Source: a virus. Taken from it: a stretch of DNA of 63,447 nucleotides. The position numbers were made by a program, and so were the translations under genes. The notes under the pieces are model-generated. The model ran no database searches, was not told where the DNA came from, and worked only from the letters and a program-made list of their open reading frames with translations. Where the stretch lies: IMG/VR virus record IMGVR_UViG_3300048583_000179, positions 1 to 63,447 of that record, one strand, 5' to 3'. Positions 20,918-28,580 of this stretch are shown piece by piece (positions within the stretch are counted from its first letter, which is position 1; each line of letters starts with the position of its first letter).

Positions 20918-22737
20918 CTGCACCGTTTTTCAATTACAAGCAGCCGGGCGAAGTCAGCATCGCCATGGCGCAAACGCTGATCGGCGAGCATCTCTGGGAC
21001 GGGGCCAAGGTCAACGCGAAGTTCATGGAAGGCGACCATTGGCAAGAAGGGGTAGGCTGGATTGGCCCCATGCCAAACGCGACAGAGGAAGGGTACGCGG
21101 CCACCAAGGCGTTGATTGAAAAAGGGTTCATTAGCAAGAATGCCATCAAGGAAGTAGTTGATCGACACGTCAACGGCCTTCTAGGGTTGCCCCCCGAGTG
21201 GGGGTTTACTCCCATCAAGGCGTTGAAGGAAAACGAAGAGATCAGCCCCGCAGACCAAGCCCTCATTGACGAGGCCGAAGCGGCAGTCACTCAGTGGTGG
21301 GACAAGCGAGACGCCCACAATCTAATCAAGGACGTTGCGACCAAAGCCCTTTGGGCAGGTCGTGGACTGAGCCGCGTCTATGTTCCGAGTGGCCTGTTGG
21401 TTGACGTTGTGGTGGCTGCGCCGGACGGGCAAGCGACTACGATTCGGGGTGTGGCCGTCCCAAATGGGGATGTGAATAAGGCACTGGAGCTCATTTGGAT
21501 TGAGTCGCCTAAGCCCGATGTGAGCACCGTGTACGAGGTCTTCGAAACAAAAGAAGAAATCGGCATGGTGATTACCGCCCCAAGCGCGACCAGCACGGTC
21601 AACACGACGCTGTCCACGCAACAGCTAGAGCTCACCTACCTTGAAAAGCAAGCCATCGCTGACAAGGTTATGACGGTGCTCGCGCTGAAGCGGCTGGAGC
21701 AACAGGCCGAGAGCATCGTAAAGATGGACTTGGGCGGGCGCATCACGATGTTTGAAATGAAGCGCGAGCCGCTCATTACCGAGCAGGTTCAGTCCATGCA
21801 GCGGGCCATCAACCTCGCCATCAGCGTGGTGCCCCGCACGATCGTCACTGGAGGCTTCTTGGAGCGCATCATTCTCAACGGGCAAATGCCCGGCGAGTGG
21901 GTTGAGGATGCCAAGACCAAGGAGAAGCGGTTTGTGCCCGGAAAGCTCAGCATGGGCGCGGGCACGACGAATTTTATTTCGGGCGTTGAGCACGAGGACC
22001 AGAGCACTGGCACCACGAAGCTTGCCGACCCCGAAGTGGTTATTCGTGAGCCGACCGACCCGTCGTTCGCCGTCAAGGGTGAGCGGGCACTGTACCGCGA
22101 TCTGCTTGAGGAAGTGGACCAAGTTCACATCCTGATGAGTGCGGATGCGGTGGCAAGCGGTGTAGCCCGCGAACAAGCTCGCGTTGACTTTATGCTGAGC
22201 CTGAACAAGACTCGGCCGCAAGTTGAGGTCATGGGCCGCTGGATGCTTGAAACCGTGTTGGCCATGGCCGAGGTCTTCGCTGGCACGCCGGGCAAATACA
22301 CGAGCAAGCTCAAGGCATACTTCCGCTGCAAGCCGGACTTCGGGCCGATTAGTAGCGACGAGCGCAACCAGACGGTGCAGGAAGTTGAAAAAGGAATGAA
22401 GAGCCGTGAGCGCGGTATGAACGAGCTCGGGGTTGACGACGTTGACGCTGAGCTTGCAAAGATCAACAGCCAACCGGATGCCCAAGTTGACTTGGTCAAG
22501 CGACAGGGAGAAGCACTCAAGGCGCTCGTTGACGCTACCGTGCCCTTGGAAATCGCAATGGAGCTCGTTGGGTTTGATCCGGAAGTGGTTCAGAAGGCTG
22601 CCGCTAAGGCAGAAGAAGCCAAGCAAAAGGAGCTAGATGCTCAGGTTGAGATGGCCGAAGCGCAAGGGGCCATTGATACTGATAAGGCAGTGGCAACGGC
22701 CAAGGCGAAGCCCGCCGTTCCGCCTCCTGCTATGTAG
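20914..22737 (+). CDS. Portal protein, 607 aa
   Basis: The position after TerL and the size fit. The N-terminus (HLWDGAKVNAKFMEGDHW, then NAIKEVVDRHVNGLLGLPPE) is typical of phage portal/SPP1-gp6-like proteins, with a long central region and a charged C-terminal helix rich in Ala, Glu and Lys. It forms the dodecameric ring at one capsid vertex through which DNA passes. Start overlaps the previous stop (ATGA). Confidence 0.85.
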   Translation: MTAPFFNYKQPGEVSIAMAQTLIGEHLWDGAKVNAKFMEGDHWQEGVGWIGPMPNATEEGYAATKALIEKGFISKNAIKEVVDRHVNGLLGLPPEWGFTPIKALKENEEISPADQALIDEAEAAVTQWWDKRDAHNLIKDVATKALWAGRGLSRVYVPSGLLVDVVVAAPDGQATTIRGVAVPNGDVNKALELIWIESPKPDVSTVYEVFETKEEIGMVITAPSATSTVNTTLSTQQLELTYLEKQAIADKVMTVLALKRLEQQAESIVKMDLGGRITMFEMKREPLITEQVQSMQRAINLAISVVPRTIVTGGFLERIILNGQMPGEWVEDAKTKEKRFVPGKLSMGAGTTNFISGVEHEDQSTGTTKLADPEVVIREPTDPSFAVKGERALYRDLLEEVDQVHILMSADAVASGVAREQARVDFMLSLNKTRPQVEVMGRWMLETVLAMAEVFAGTPGKYTSKLKAYFRCKPDFGPISSDERNQTVQEVEKGMKSRERGMNELGVDDVDAELAKINSQPDAQVDLVKRQGEALKALVDATVPLEIAMELVGFDPEVVQKAAAKAEEAKQKELDAQVEMAEAQGAIDTDKAVATAKAKPAVPPPAM

Positions 22738-22740
22738 GTC

Positions 22741-22769
22741 TTGCGCATTATCCGCAGTCCTGTTATAGT
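22741..22769 (+). promoter_or_regulatory. Promoter TTGCGC-17-TATAGT
   Basis: -35 at 22741-22746, -10 at 22764-22769, 17-bp spacer, in the 58-bp gap between portal and scaffold. It would boost capsid-gene transcription. Confidence 0.75.
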
Positions 22770-22795
22770 TTCGTCTACTTCTTGGGAGAACGTGT

Positions 22796-23560
22796 ATGCG
22801 ACTCTGGGTCAGCCGGTTTCTTGACAAGGACGCTACGGGTGGCGGCGGCAACGCCCCGTCGCTCAGCGATGAGGATCTTCAAAAGAAGATAGAAGCGATC
22901 ATCAATCGTCAAGGTGGTGGCGATCCAATGGCGGCTATCGGCATCCTGCTGAAGGACAATGCCGATGTGCGTGCCAAGAACCGTAAGCTGGCTGAAGAGC
23001 TGACTCAGGCCAAGCCCTTCATTGTCAACGCTGAGGACAGTAAGATTCTTACCGAGTTCAAGAAGCTTGGCAAGACGCTTGAGGAACTTCAGCGGGAGTC
23101 CACCGAGCTCACCACCTTGCGCGAAACTCAACAGCGTAGTACGTTTAAGGAGCTGGTGAGTACCGCTGCCAAGGCGCACGGCTGGAACTCTGAAGTGCTG
23201 GAAGACCAGATCACACTCCGTGGCATGCACGTGGAAATGAAGGATGTACATGTCAAGAACGGTGACAAGACTGAAGTGCGCCGTGTGCCCTATGTACGGC
23301 CGAAGAGCGATGCCTCTGCTCCGCTGCAAAGCGCAGAAGAGTGGGTGGCTACGCTTCCAAAGCCGTACCTTGACGCCCTCAAGGTAGGGACGCAGGACAC
23401 CGGTGAATCCGCGCAAGGCACGACCGTAGTAACGCAGTTCCCGTCCCAATCTTCGGCGGATCGGCAAGGCCAACCCCGACTGGTGGACAATCTACTCAAG
23501 ACGCAGTATGTCCCGCCCAAGGTGGGCATTACTGCGCCGACTGCCACTCAAGGAGCCTGA
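22796..23560 (+). CDS. Putative scaffold protein, 254 aa
   Basis: Charged, helical, with a predicted coiled-coil centre (KNRKLAEELTQAKPF, EFKKLGKTLEELQRES) and a flexible polar C-terminus. It lies between portal and capsid, the usual scaffold position. No protease signature is visible. GGGAGAACGTGT before ATG. Confidence 0.65.
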   Translation: MRLWVSRFLDKDATGGGGNAPSLSDEDLQKKIEAIINRQGGGDPMAAIGILLKDNADVRAKNRKLAEELTQAKPFIVNAEDSKILTEFKKLGKTLEELQRESTELTTLRETQQRSTFKELVSTAAKAHGWNSEVLEDQITLRGMHVEMKDVHVKNGDKTEVRRVPYVRPKSDASAPLQSAEEWVATLPKPYLDALKVGTQDTGESAQGTTVVTQFPSQSSADRQGQPRLVDNLLKTQYVPPKVGITAPTATQGA

Positions 23561-23563
23561 TCC

Positions 23564-24187
23564 ATGGCACGTGACATGCAGATCCGCGGCCCGTACCTCA
23601 CTGCTCCGCAGTGGGCGGGTAGCGACCTTGGAGATCACGATCTCCTGCCGGGCGGAGCGAAGGTTCTCGCTTCCGCGTTCAACGCGCCCGATGCCGTCGT
23701 CGTGACGGTGGGTGCTGCGGGTGCCCTCGCCGCTGCGACTTCCGTTCCGGTGGACGCGCTGTCCGGCGCGATTCCGTCGGGCACGGTGCTGCACTTCGGC
23801 ACCAACAAGTTCGCCGTTCTCACGGCTGCTGCCGCTGCGGGTGCAACCTCCCTCGCGGTGACCGCCATTCCCACCGCACTGGTGGACAACGACACCGCGA
23901 CGTATGCGGGCGTTCAGCGCAAGAGCCTTCCCTCGGGCACCATCGTGGGCCGCACCATCGCCGAGCGCGATGCGGGCACTGCGTTTGGCCCGGCGGCGTC
24001 CACTGACGACGAGGTCTATATCGTCGCCTTCGAGGTGCCGGACATCACTCAGGTGAACGACGTGGACCTCGTGCTGCACAAGCGCGTCGTCTTCGAGAAC
24101 TTCCTGCCCGGCTGGACTGGGCTCGCCTCGCTGCTCAAGGACAAGGTCCGGGAGCTCTACCACTGCACTGTCGGCTTCGACTACTAA
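23564..24187 (+). CDS. Putative head decoration protein, 207 aa
   Basis: Follows the scaffold and precedes the major capsid gene. The Ala/Thr/Val-rich central domain (SVPVDALSGAIPSGTVLHFG, TAAAAAGATSLAVTAIPTA) matches the small beta domain common in head stabilising and fused head proteins. It would bind the outside of the capsid. Role inferred from place and composition. Confidence 0.6.
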   Translation: MARDMQIRGPYLTAPQWAGSDLGDHDLLPGGAKVLASAFNAPDAVVVTVGAAGALAAATSVPVDALSGAIPSGTVLHFGTNKFAVLTAAAAAGATSLAVTAIPTALVDNDTATYAGVQRKSLPSGTIVGRTIAERDAGTAFGPAASTDDEVYIVAFEVPDITQVNDVDLVLHKRVVFENFLPGWTGLASLLKDKVRELYHCTVGFDY

Positions 24188-24210
24188 GTCGGCCGGGGAG
24201 ACACTGAGCA

Positions 24211-25305
24211 ATGGATCTCGGAACTCTGGTCACTCGGCTGCGGGATGAAGGTCAACTCCGCGACCTGACCAACGATCGCCGGGTGCAGTTCGGCACCCAG
24301 ACCCGTCGCTACCTCGGAGCTACCCTGCTCCCGGAGCGCATGGTCGAAGAGAACATGTACGAGGAGACGCAGGTGCGGTACCGCACCCTCGTCGCCAACA
24401 GCGGCTCGCGGTACAGCCCTGTGCAGAAGAAGCGTGGTTCGCTCATCGGTAACTTCGATGTCAAGCTGGCCGATAGCGATATCGGTGACGAGCTGACGTC
24501 GCGGGATCACGATGCGCTGATCAAGCTGCTTCAGTCAAACCGTAGCATGGACGCGATGGCTTCTATGCTCAACTGGGTGGACGCGGCGCTCAACCGCCCG
24601 CTGCTCGAGTGGAACGAGAAGGCTCGCTGGGACGCCATCGTCAACGCTGCCGTGGAACTTCGCGGCAACAACAAGTACGAGGAGACCGTCAACTACAGCA
24701 ACCCGGCAGGTCACCGGGCCAATGCTGCGGGCACGTGGAGCACCGACGCCTACGACCCGTTTGACGACATCTTCGCGATGGCGACGCTGATGCAGGACAA
24801 GGGCTACACCCTTGGCCGTATCATCACGAGCCGCACCGTGCTGAACATCATGGCGGGCAACGACAAGGTTCGTACCCGCACGGGCGTCGTCAAGGTCAAC
24901 GCTGCGTCTGGCAACTTCGTTGTCAGCGGCAGCCGGGCCTCGTGGATGCAGATCAACGGTGCGCTCGCCGAAAACGGACTGCCGCCGATCGAGATCTACG
25001 ACGAGCTGTACCGTACGAACACGGGCACCGGGCGCTTCCTGCCGAACAACGTGATGGTGCTGATCGCGGCCACGGGCCGTGACGAGCTCATCGACCTCGG
25101 CGACGCCTCGCAGAACATCCTGCTCCCCAACGTGCTCGGCTACACCGCGATCGGTCGCGCGGCGGGCCAGTCGTCGGCGGGCCGGGTGATCCGCACCGAG
25201 CGGTACGAGAGCAAGCCGCCCCGTATCGAGGGCGAGGGTTGGCAGACCAGCCTCCCGGTCATTCTTGACCCCGAGGCGATCTGCGTCATCAAGGCGATCG
25301 CGTAA
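24211..25305 (+). CDS. Major capsid protein (family E-like), 364 aa
   Basis: RYLGATLLPERMVEENMYEE, GDELTSRDHDALIKLLQSN, IITSRTVLNIMAGND and the C-terminal TSLPVILDPEAICVIKAIA segment fit the lambda gpE-type major capsid family with the HK97 fold. GGGGAGACACTGAGCA precedes ATG 24211. It forms the icosahedral shell. Confidence 0.9.
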   Translation: MDLGTLVTRLRDEGQLRDLTNDRRVQFGTQTRRYLGATLLPERMVEENMYEETQVRYRTLVANSGSRYSPVQKKRGSLIGNFDVKLADSDIGDELTSRDHDALIKLLQSNRSMDAMASMLNWVDAALNRPLLEWNEKARWDAIVNAAVELRGNNKYEETVNYSNPAGHRANAAGTWSTDAYDPFDDIFAMATLMQDKGYTLGRIITSRTVLNIMAGNDKVRTRTGVVKVNAASGNFVVSGSRASWMQINGALAENGLPPIEIYDELYRTNTGTGRFLPNNVMVLIAATGRDELIDLGDASQNILLPNVLGYTAIGRAAGQSSAGRVIRTERYESKPPRIEGEGWQTSLPVILDPEAICVIKAIA

Positions 25306-25381
25306 CACAACGGAGCGGCTGTTGGGCGAGGTAACACATCACCTCGCCCAACGGGCCTCCACACTCTTTTCGGAGCTACCC

Positions 25382-25612
25382 ATGGCCAAAAAGGTCACCC
25401 TCACCGAAACGCACATTTTCGCAGGCATCGTCTACCTGCCCGGTGAGTATGTAGTGCCTGACGACTTTCGCATTGCGAAGGGTGCGGGCAAGGTGGTAAA
25501 CGACAAGGTTGACAACAAGCTCATTGCCGCGCCCTCTCAAGAGGTCTTTAAGCCGAAGCTGGACGAGACCGAAGAGGCTGAGGAAACCGAGGACGACGAA
25601 GAAGAGGAGTAG
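25382..25612 (+). CDS. Small acidic head protein, 76 aa
   Basis: ATG 25382 with GGAGCTACCC upstream. A beta-type N-terminal domain (KKVTLTETHIFAGIVYLPGE) and a tail of Glu/Asp (EETEDDEEEE). The position between capsid and connector fits a head-completion or decoration role. Not assigned to a family. Confidence 0.6.
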   Translation: MAKKVTLTETHIFAGIVYLPGEYVVPDDFRIAKGAGKVVNDKVDNKLIAAPSQEVFKPKLDETEEAEETEDDEEEE

Positions 25613-25615
25613 CGC

Positions 25616-26023
25616 ATGGCTAGCGATTGGACCGCTGAGGACTTCCTAGCCCCAAAGGGGAACATTGTGCCCGCAATGTTCCCCTCAGATTCGTCTATCG
25701 TAATGGAAGAGCGGGTGGATGAGTACATCTCCGCCGCAGAAGTAGAAGCGTCTGCCCTGACCGGGGCTGACCTCAACCGTGCCGTGTATCACTACGTCTA
25801 CTGGAAGGCGTATAGTGCCGCCTTCGTTCGCATGTCGGCCACCCCGACCACGAACATTCTAGCTGACCAAGGCACGATCGGCTTTACGCAGGGTCAAATC
25901 AATTCCTTTAGGGACTTGGCCAAGGAACACGAGCAGCTCTTCAACAACGCAGTGGCAGAAGTCAATAGCTCTATCGCCGTTGCGCCCGTGACGCGGTCTA
26001 TCTCCAACACGTTCACGTACTGA
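25616..26023 (+). CDS. Head-tail connector, adaptor-like, 135 aa
   Basis: Helical protein of the size and place of gp6/gp15-type adaptors (MASDWTAEDFLAPKG, VYHYVYWKAYSAAFVRM). It would bind the portal and hold DNA after packaging. Family not certain. Confidence 0.6.
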   Translation: MASDWTAEDFLAPKGNIVPAMFPSDSSIVMEERVDEYISAAEVEASALTGADLNRAVYHYVYWKAYSAAFVRMSATPTTNILADQGTIGFTQGQINSFRDLAKEHEQLFNNAVAEVNSSIAVAPVTRSISNTFTY

Positions 26024-26427
26024 TGCTGCCCGTTCATTACCCCGACATCCTTGCCACCCTCAAGTCTCTGAACGCTTACAACTTGCCTCACGACTGCGCA
26101 ATTCAGTCACCCGTCCGTGTGGAAAACTCCGGCGGGAACTACACCGAGTCATGGACTACCCAGTCCACAAAGAAGTGTCGCCTTGCTCCAAGTGATGTTG
26201 GCGCGAGCCCAAATGAAGCGGGCCAAGGTGCCAAGGTTGTCAGTCAAGTGCGGTGGTTTGTCTTCTTTGAAGAGTCGGTGCCTGTTACCGTCAATCAACG
26301 CTTGGTGGTCACTGGGCTGGACGGCACGGGTACGTGGACAAAGACGCTTGACATCCTGGCCGTCATGGAACCCCGAACGAACCGGGCCATGACCAAAGTG
26401 CTCTGCCTGGAAACCGTCAGTGGCTAA
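26023..26427 (+). CDS. Head closure/stopper-like protein, 134 aa
   Basis: Beta-rich (VRWFVFFEESVPVTVNQRLV, KTLDILAVMEPRTNRAM), in the position of head-tail stopper proteins between adaptor and gp10-like protein. Start overlaps the previous stop (TGATG). Confidence 0.6.
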   Translation: MLPVHYPDILATLKSLNAYNLPHDCAIQSPVRVENSGGNYTESWTTQSTKKCRLAPSDVGASPNEAGQGAKVVSQVRWFVFFEESVPVTVNQRLVVTGLDGTGTWTKTLDILAVMEPRTNRAMTKVLCLETVSG

Positions 26428-26860
26428 CGTTCGCAATGTCCGTGGCGTCAAGACGACGGTGGGCAACATTGACGCCATCGTTGCGAACTTTTACGCTACG
26501 GACAAGAAGGTGCAAGCAGCGGTTCGCCGCGTGGTCAAGCGCAATGGTAAGGATGTTCAGCGCTTGACGAAGAGCTTGGCCCCGGTAGACACGGGTAAGA
26601 TGAAGCGCAACGTTCGCCTTGAGTTTAGCGAAAGCGGGCTGCGCTTCGAAGTGGGCTGGTGGAACGAAGACTTTATTGAGGACGAGCACTTCTACCCATT
26701 CTACCAAGAGTTCGGTTCAGCGCGTAATGCTGCGCAGCCGAGCCTTGGCCCGGCCTACGACATGAACCGACCCATTTATCAGGCGGAGCTTCGGGCAGAG
26801 ATCAAGAAGGCTGTGGCGTCCGTGCGCAAGAAGGTTAACGACCCCAAGCGGAAACAATAA
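26420..26860 (+). CDS. HK97 gp10-like tail protein, 146 aa
   Basis: SLAPVDTGKMKRNVRLEF and HFYPFYQEFGSARNAAQPSL are the signature segments of the HK97 gp10-like family, which helps join head and tail. The C-terminus is Lys-rich. Overlaps the preceding gene by 8 bp. Confidence 0.85.
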   Translation: MANVRNVRGVKTTVGNIDAIVANFYATDKKVQAAVRRVVKRNGKDVQRLTKSLAPVDTGKMKRNVRLEFSESGLRFEVGWWNEDFIEDEHFYPFYQEFGSARNAAQPSLGPAYDMNRPIYQAELRAEIKKAVASVRKKVNDPKRKQ

Positions 26861-26861
26861 C

Positions 26862-27290
26862 ATGGCACGGTCGGCTGTAAACGCGCTAGAGAGCGCCGTG
26901 GTCTCCGCTCTAAAGCTTAATGCCACCTTGGTCGGGCTAGTAGGTGCATCGGGTTTTTATAACGGGAGCGCGCCGACTACGGCTGCCTACCCCCACATCG
27001 TTTTGGGCGATGCGAGCGAAGTAGACCTCAAGTGGTTTCAAACCAAGATTGGAAAGCGGGTTGTGCTCACGGGGCACATCTGGACGCTGACTTACGGGGG
27101 CGTCGTTGGCAAGTCGCAAGCGATGTCTATCTACGAGCAGTTGGAAACGACCTTAAACGGTACGACTCTTGTGGTTACGAGCCAAACCATGTTGCGCGGA
27201 TCGTGTAATCTTGTTAGTGTAGTGCCTGACCCCAATGGTAAGCTGATGCACGGCGTGTTCCGGTACGAAGCAGAGGTTCTAAATGCTTGA
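26862..27290 (+). CDS. Tail terminator-like protein, 142 aa
   Basis: SALKLNATLVGLVGASGFYNG, HIVLGDASEVDL and GHIWTLTYGG...SIYEQLETTL fit the DUF3168/gp17-like tail completion family that caps the tail tube. It precedes the tube gene as expected. Confidence 0.75.
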   Translation: MARSAVNALESAVVSALKLNATLVGLVGASGFYNGSAPTTAAYPHIVLGDASEVDLKWFQTKIGKRVVLTGHIWTLTYGGVVGKSQAMSIYEQLETTLNGTTLVVTSQTMLRGSCNLVSVVPDPNGKLMHGVFRYEAEVLNA

Positions 27291-27456
27291 GGTACTGGAA
27301 GCACAGCTTATCGCGTTGAAGCAGCAAGTTGACTCAGCCCTGCAAATCCTGCAATTGCTCAAGGAGCAAGCCCCGGCTGAGCCAGCACCGCCCGAAGAGG
27401 TTGCGGAGCAGCTACGTCAACGCATACGAACGTTTGGGGACACCGTAACCCCCTAA
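27283..27456 (+). CDS. Hypothetical coiled protein, 57 aa
   Basis: Starts within the end of the previous gene (8-bp overlap). A helix MLEVLEAQLIALKQQVDSAL followed by a Pro/Glu-rich tail. Small tail accessory or regulator; unknown. Confidence 0.5.
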   Translation: MLEVLEAQLIALKQQVDSALQILQLLKEQAPAEPAPPEEVAEQLRQRIRTFGDTVTP

Positions 27457-27498
27457 GCCAAGGGCTTGGACTTCTAACAACAAGCAGCAGGAGCAGCC

Positions 27499-27912
27499 AT
27501 GCCCCCGATTCAAGGCGACGCATTTCGGATGAAGGCCAACACGACGGGCGTTACGTTCGTTGTTGTGGCTAGCTTCAACCAGTTCGGCAAGGACGTCGAT
27601 CGTCCGAGCACGGACTACCCGGTGTTCGATCAGGCGACCCCGTACAGCATCGCGGGTGCGCGTGGTCAGACGATCAGCTTCGGCGGTCTGTACGATCCGA
27701 CCGATGCCGGTCAGGAAGCCCTTCTCGACGCTGAGGCGGCGAACACCCCGATCAAGATTCAGGTGCTGTTCGACGGCACCAACGGGTTTGAGCAGACCAT
27801 CAGCATCACCAAGGTCGGCTTCAGCACCACCCCGGAAGGGTACCAGGAAATCACCTTCGAGGCCAAGGGCACCACGGATCCGGTCATCACCGGCACCGGC
27901 CCAATTCTCTAG
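27499..27912 (+). CDS. Major tail tube protein, 137 aa
   Basis: Beta-rich with the tube-like series GVTFVVVASFNQFGKDVDRP, ATPYSIAGARGQTISFGGLY and GYQEITFEAKGTTDPVITG. It is preceded by AGCAGGAGCAGCC and followed by a strong hairpin. It is the most likely tube gene: right after the tail terminator and before the chaperones and tape measure. Confidence 0.8.
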   Translation: MPPIQGDAFRMKANTTGVTFVVVASFNQFGKDVDRPSTDYPVFDQATPYSIAGARGQTISFGGLYDPTDAGQEALLDAEAANTPIKIQVLFDGTNGFEQTISITKVGFSTTPEGYQEITFEAKGTTDPVITGTGPIL

Positions 27913-27921
27913 GGTGGGCAT

Positions 27922-27947
27922 TGGCCGGGGCACTTCCGCCCCGGCCA
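27922..27947 (+). terminator. Terminator after the tail tube gene
   Basis: TGGCCGGGGC-ACTTCC-GCCCCGGCCA, 10-bp stem. Probably gives more tube mRNA than tape-measure mRNA. Confidence 0.65.
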
Positions 27948-27975
27948 TCTCCCCATGTAGCTTGAGGCGAATACC

Positions 27976-28398
27976 ATGTCAGAAGTTGAGCTGAAGGTAG
28001 AAAACGGTGGGCTTCTGGACAAGGAGTCCATTCTCAAGAACACCCGGCTTCGCGTGGAGAAGGTGGATGTGCCGGAGTGGGGCGGCTCGGTGCTCGTCAA
28101 GGAAATGACGGCTTCAGAGCGCGACCGCTTTGAGGCCAGCCTCCTGAAGAACACTTGGGACGGCAAGGGCAAGGAAATGTCCACTGAGGATATTCGTGCC
28201 AAACTGTGCGCCCTCGTGATTGTCAACGCCAAGCACGAACCGATCTTCCGTGAGGCAGACATTCCGGCACTGGGCTCCATGAGCGCGGGTGCGCTTGACC
28301 GGGTGTATGCCGTGGCCATGCGCCTCAGCGGGCTGAGCAAGGGTGACGTGGAGGAGCTGGCAAAAAACTCTCAGAGCGACCGTGGCGACGGGCAATAA
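27976..28398 (+). CDS. Tail assembly chaperone, unshifted form, 140 aa
   Basis: Lies between tube and tape measure, the G/T chaperone place. VPEWGGSVLVKEMTASERDRF and the helical C-terminus match short tail chaperones. It contains the slippery heptamer near its end. It would bind the tape measure and prevent misfolding. Confidence 0.8.
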   Translation: MSEVELKVENGGLLDKESILKNTRLRVEKVDVPEWGGSVLVKEMTASERDRFEASLLKNTWDGKGKEMSTEDIRAKLCALVIVNAKHEPIFREADIPALGSMSAGALDRVYAVAMRLSGLSKGDVEELAKNSQSDRGDGQ

Positions 28399-28580
28399 TC
28401 CAGCTCGCGGTCGAAAAGTTCCATGTTCCACCAAGGGTCATGCTGGAGGAGTGGGACCTCACTACCACCGAAGTGCTAGAAATCTTGGCGGAGTACAACC
28501 TTCAGGCGAAAGAGCAGTACGAGCGTCAAAAGCGCACTGACGATCTAAACAAAGGCATCGGTCGCCGACGAAGGAAGTAA
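27976..28580 (+). CDS. Tail assembly chaperone, -1 frameshift fusion, 201 aa
   Basis: Zero-frame codons 1-131 end at AAC 28366-28368 inside A-AAA-AAC (28362-28368). Slipping back one base gives a second frame (CTC TCA GAG ... ) open to TAA at 28578-28580, adding 70 residues with an acidic and then basic C-terminus ending GIGRRRRK. This is the G-GT pattern known from lambda and many siphoviruses. Confidence 0.8.
28362..28368 (+). promoter_or_regulatory. -1 ribosomal frameshift site AAAAAAC
   Basis: The heptamer is in the right phase (GCA AAA AAC) for X XXY YYZ slippage. The shifted frame has no start of its own at the 5' end and stops one base before the tape measure ATG. Confidence 0.8.

Noticed and set aside
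21625-22626. Minus-strand 333-aa open frame
   Set aside because: Antisense to the portal gene; no promoter, ribosome site or family.
28343-28540. Separate 65-aa frame near the chaperone
   Set aside because: It is in the third frame; the -1 frame reached from AAAAAAC explains the region better.
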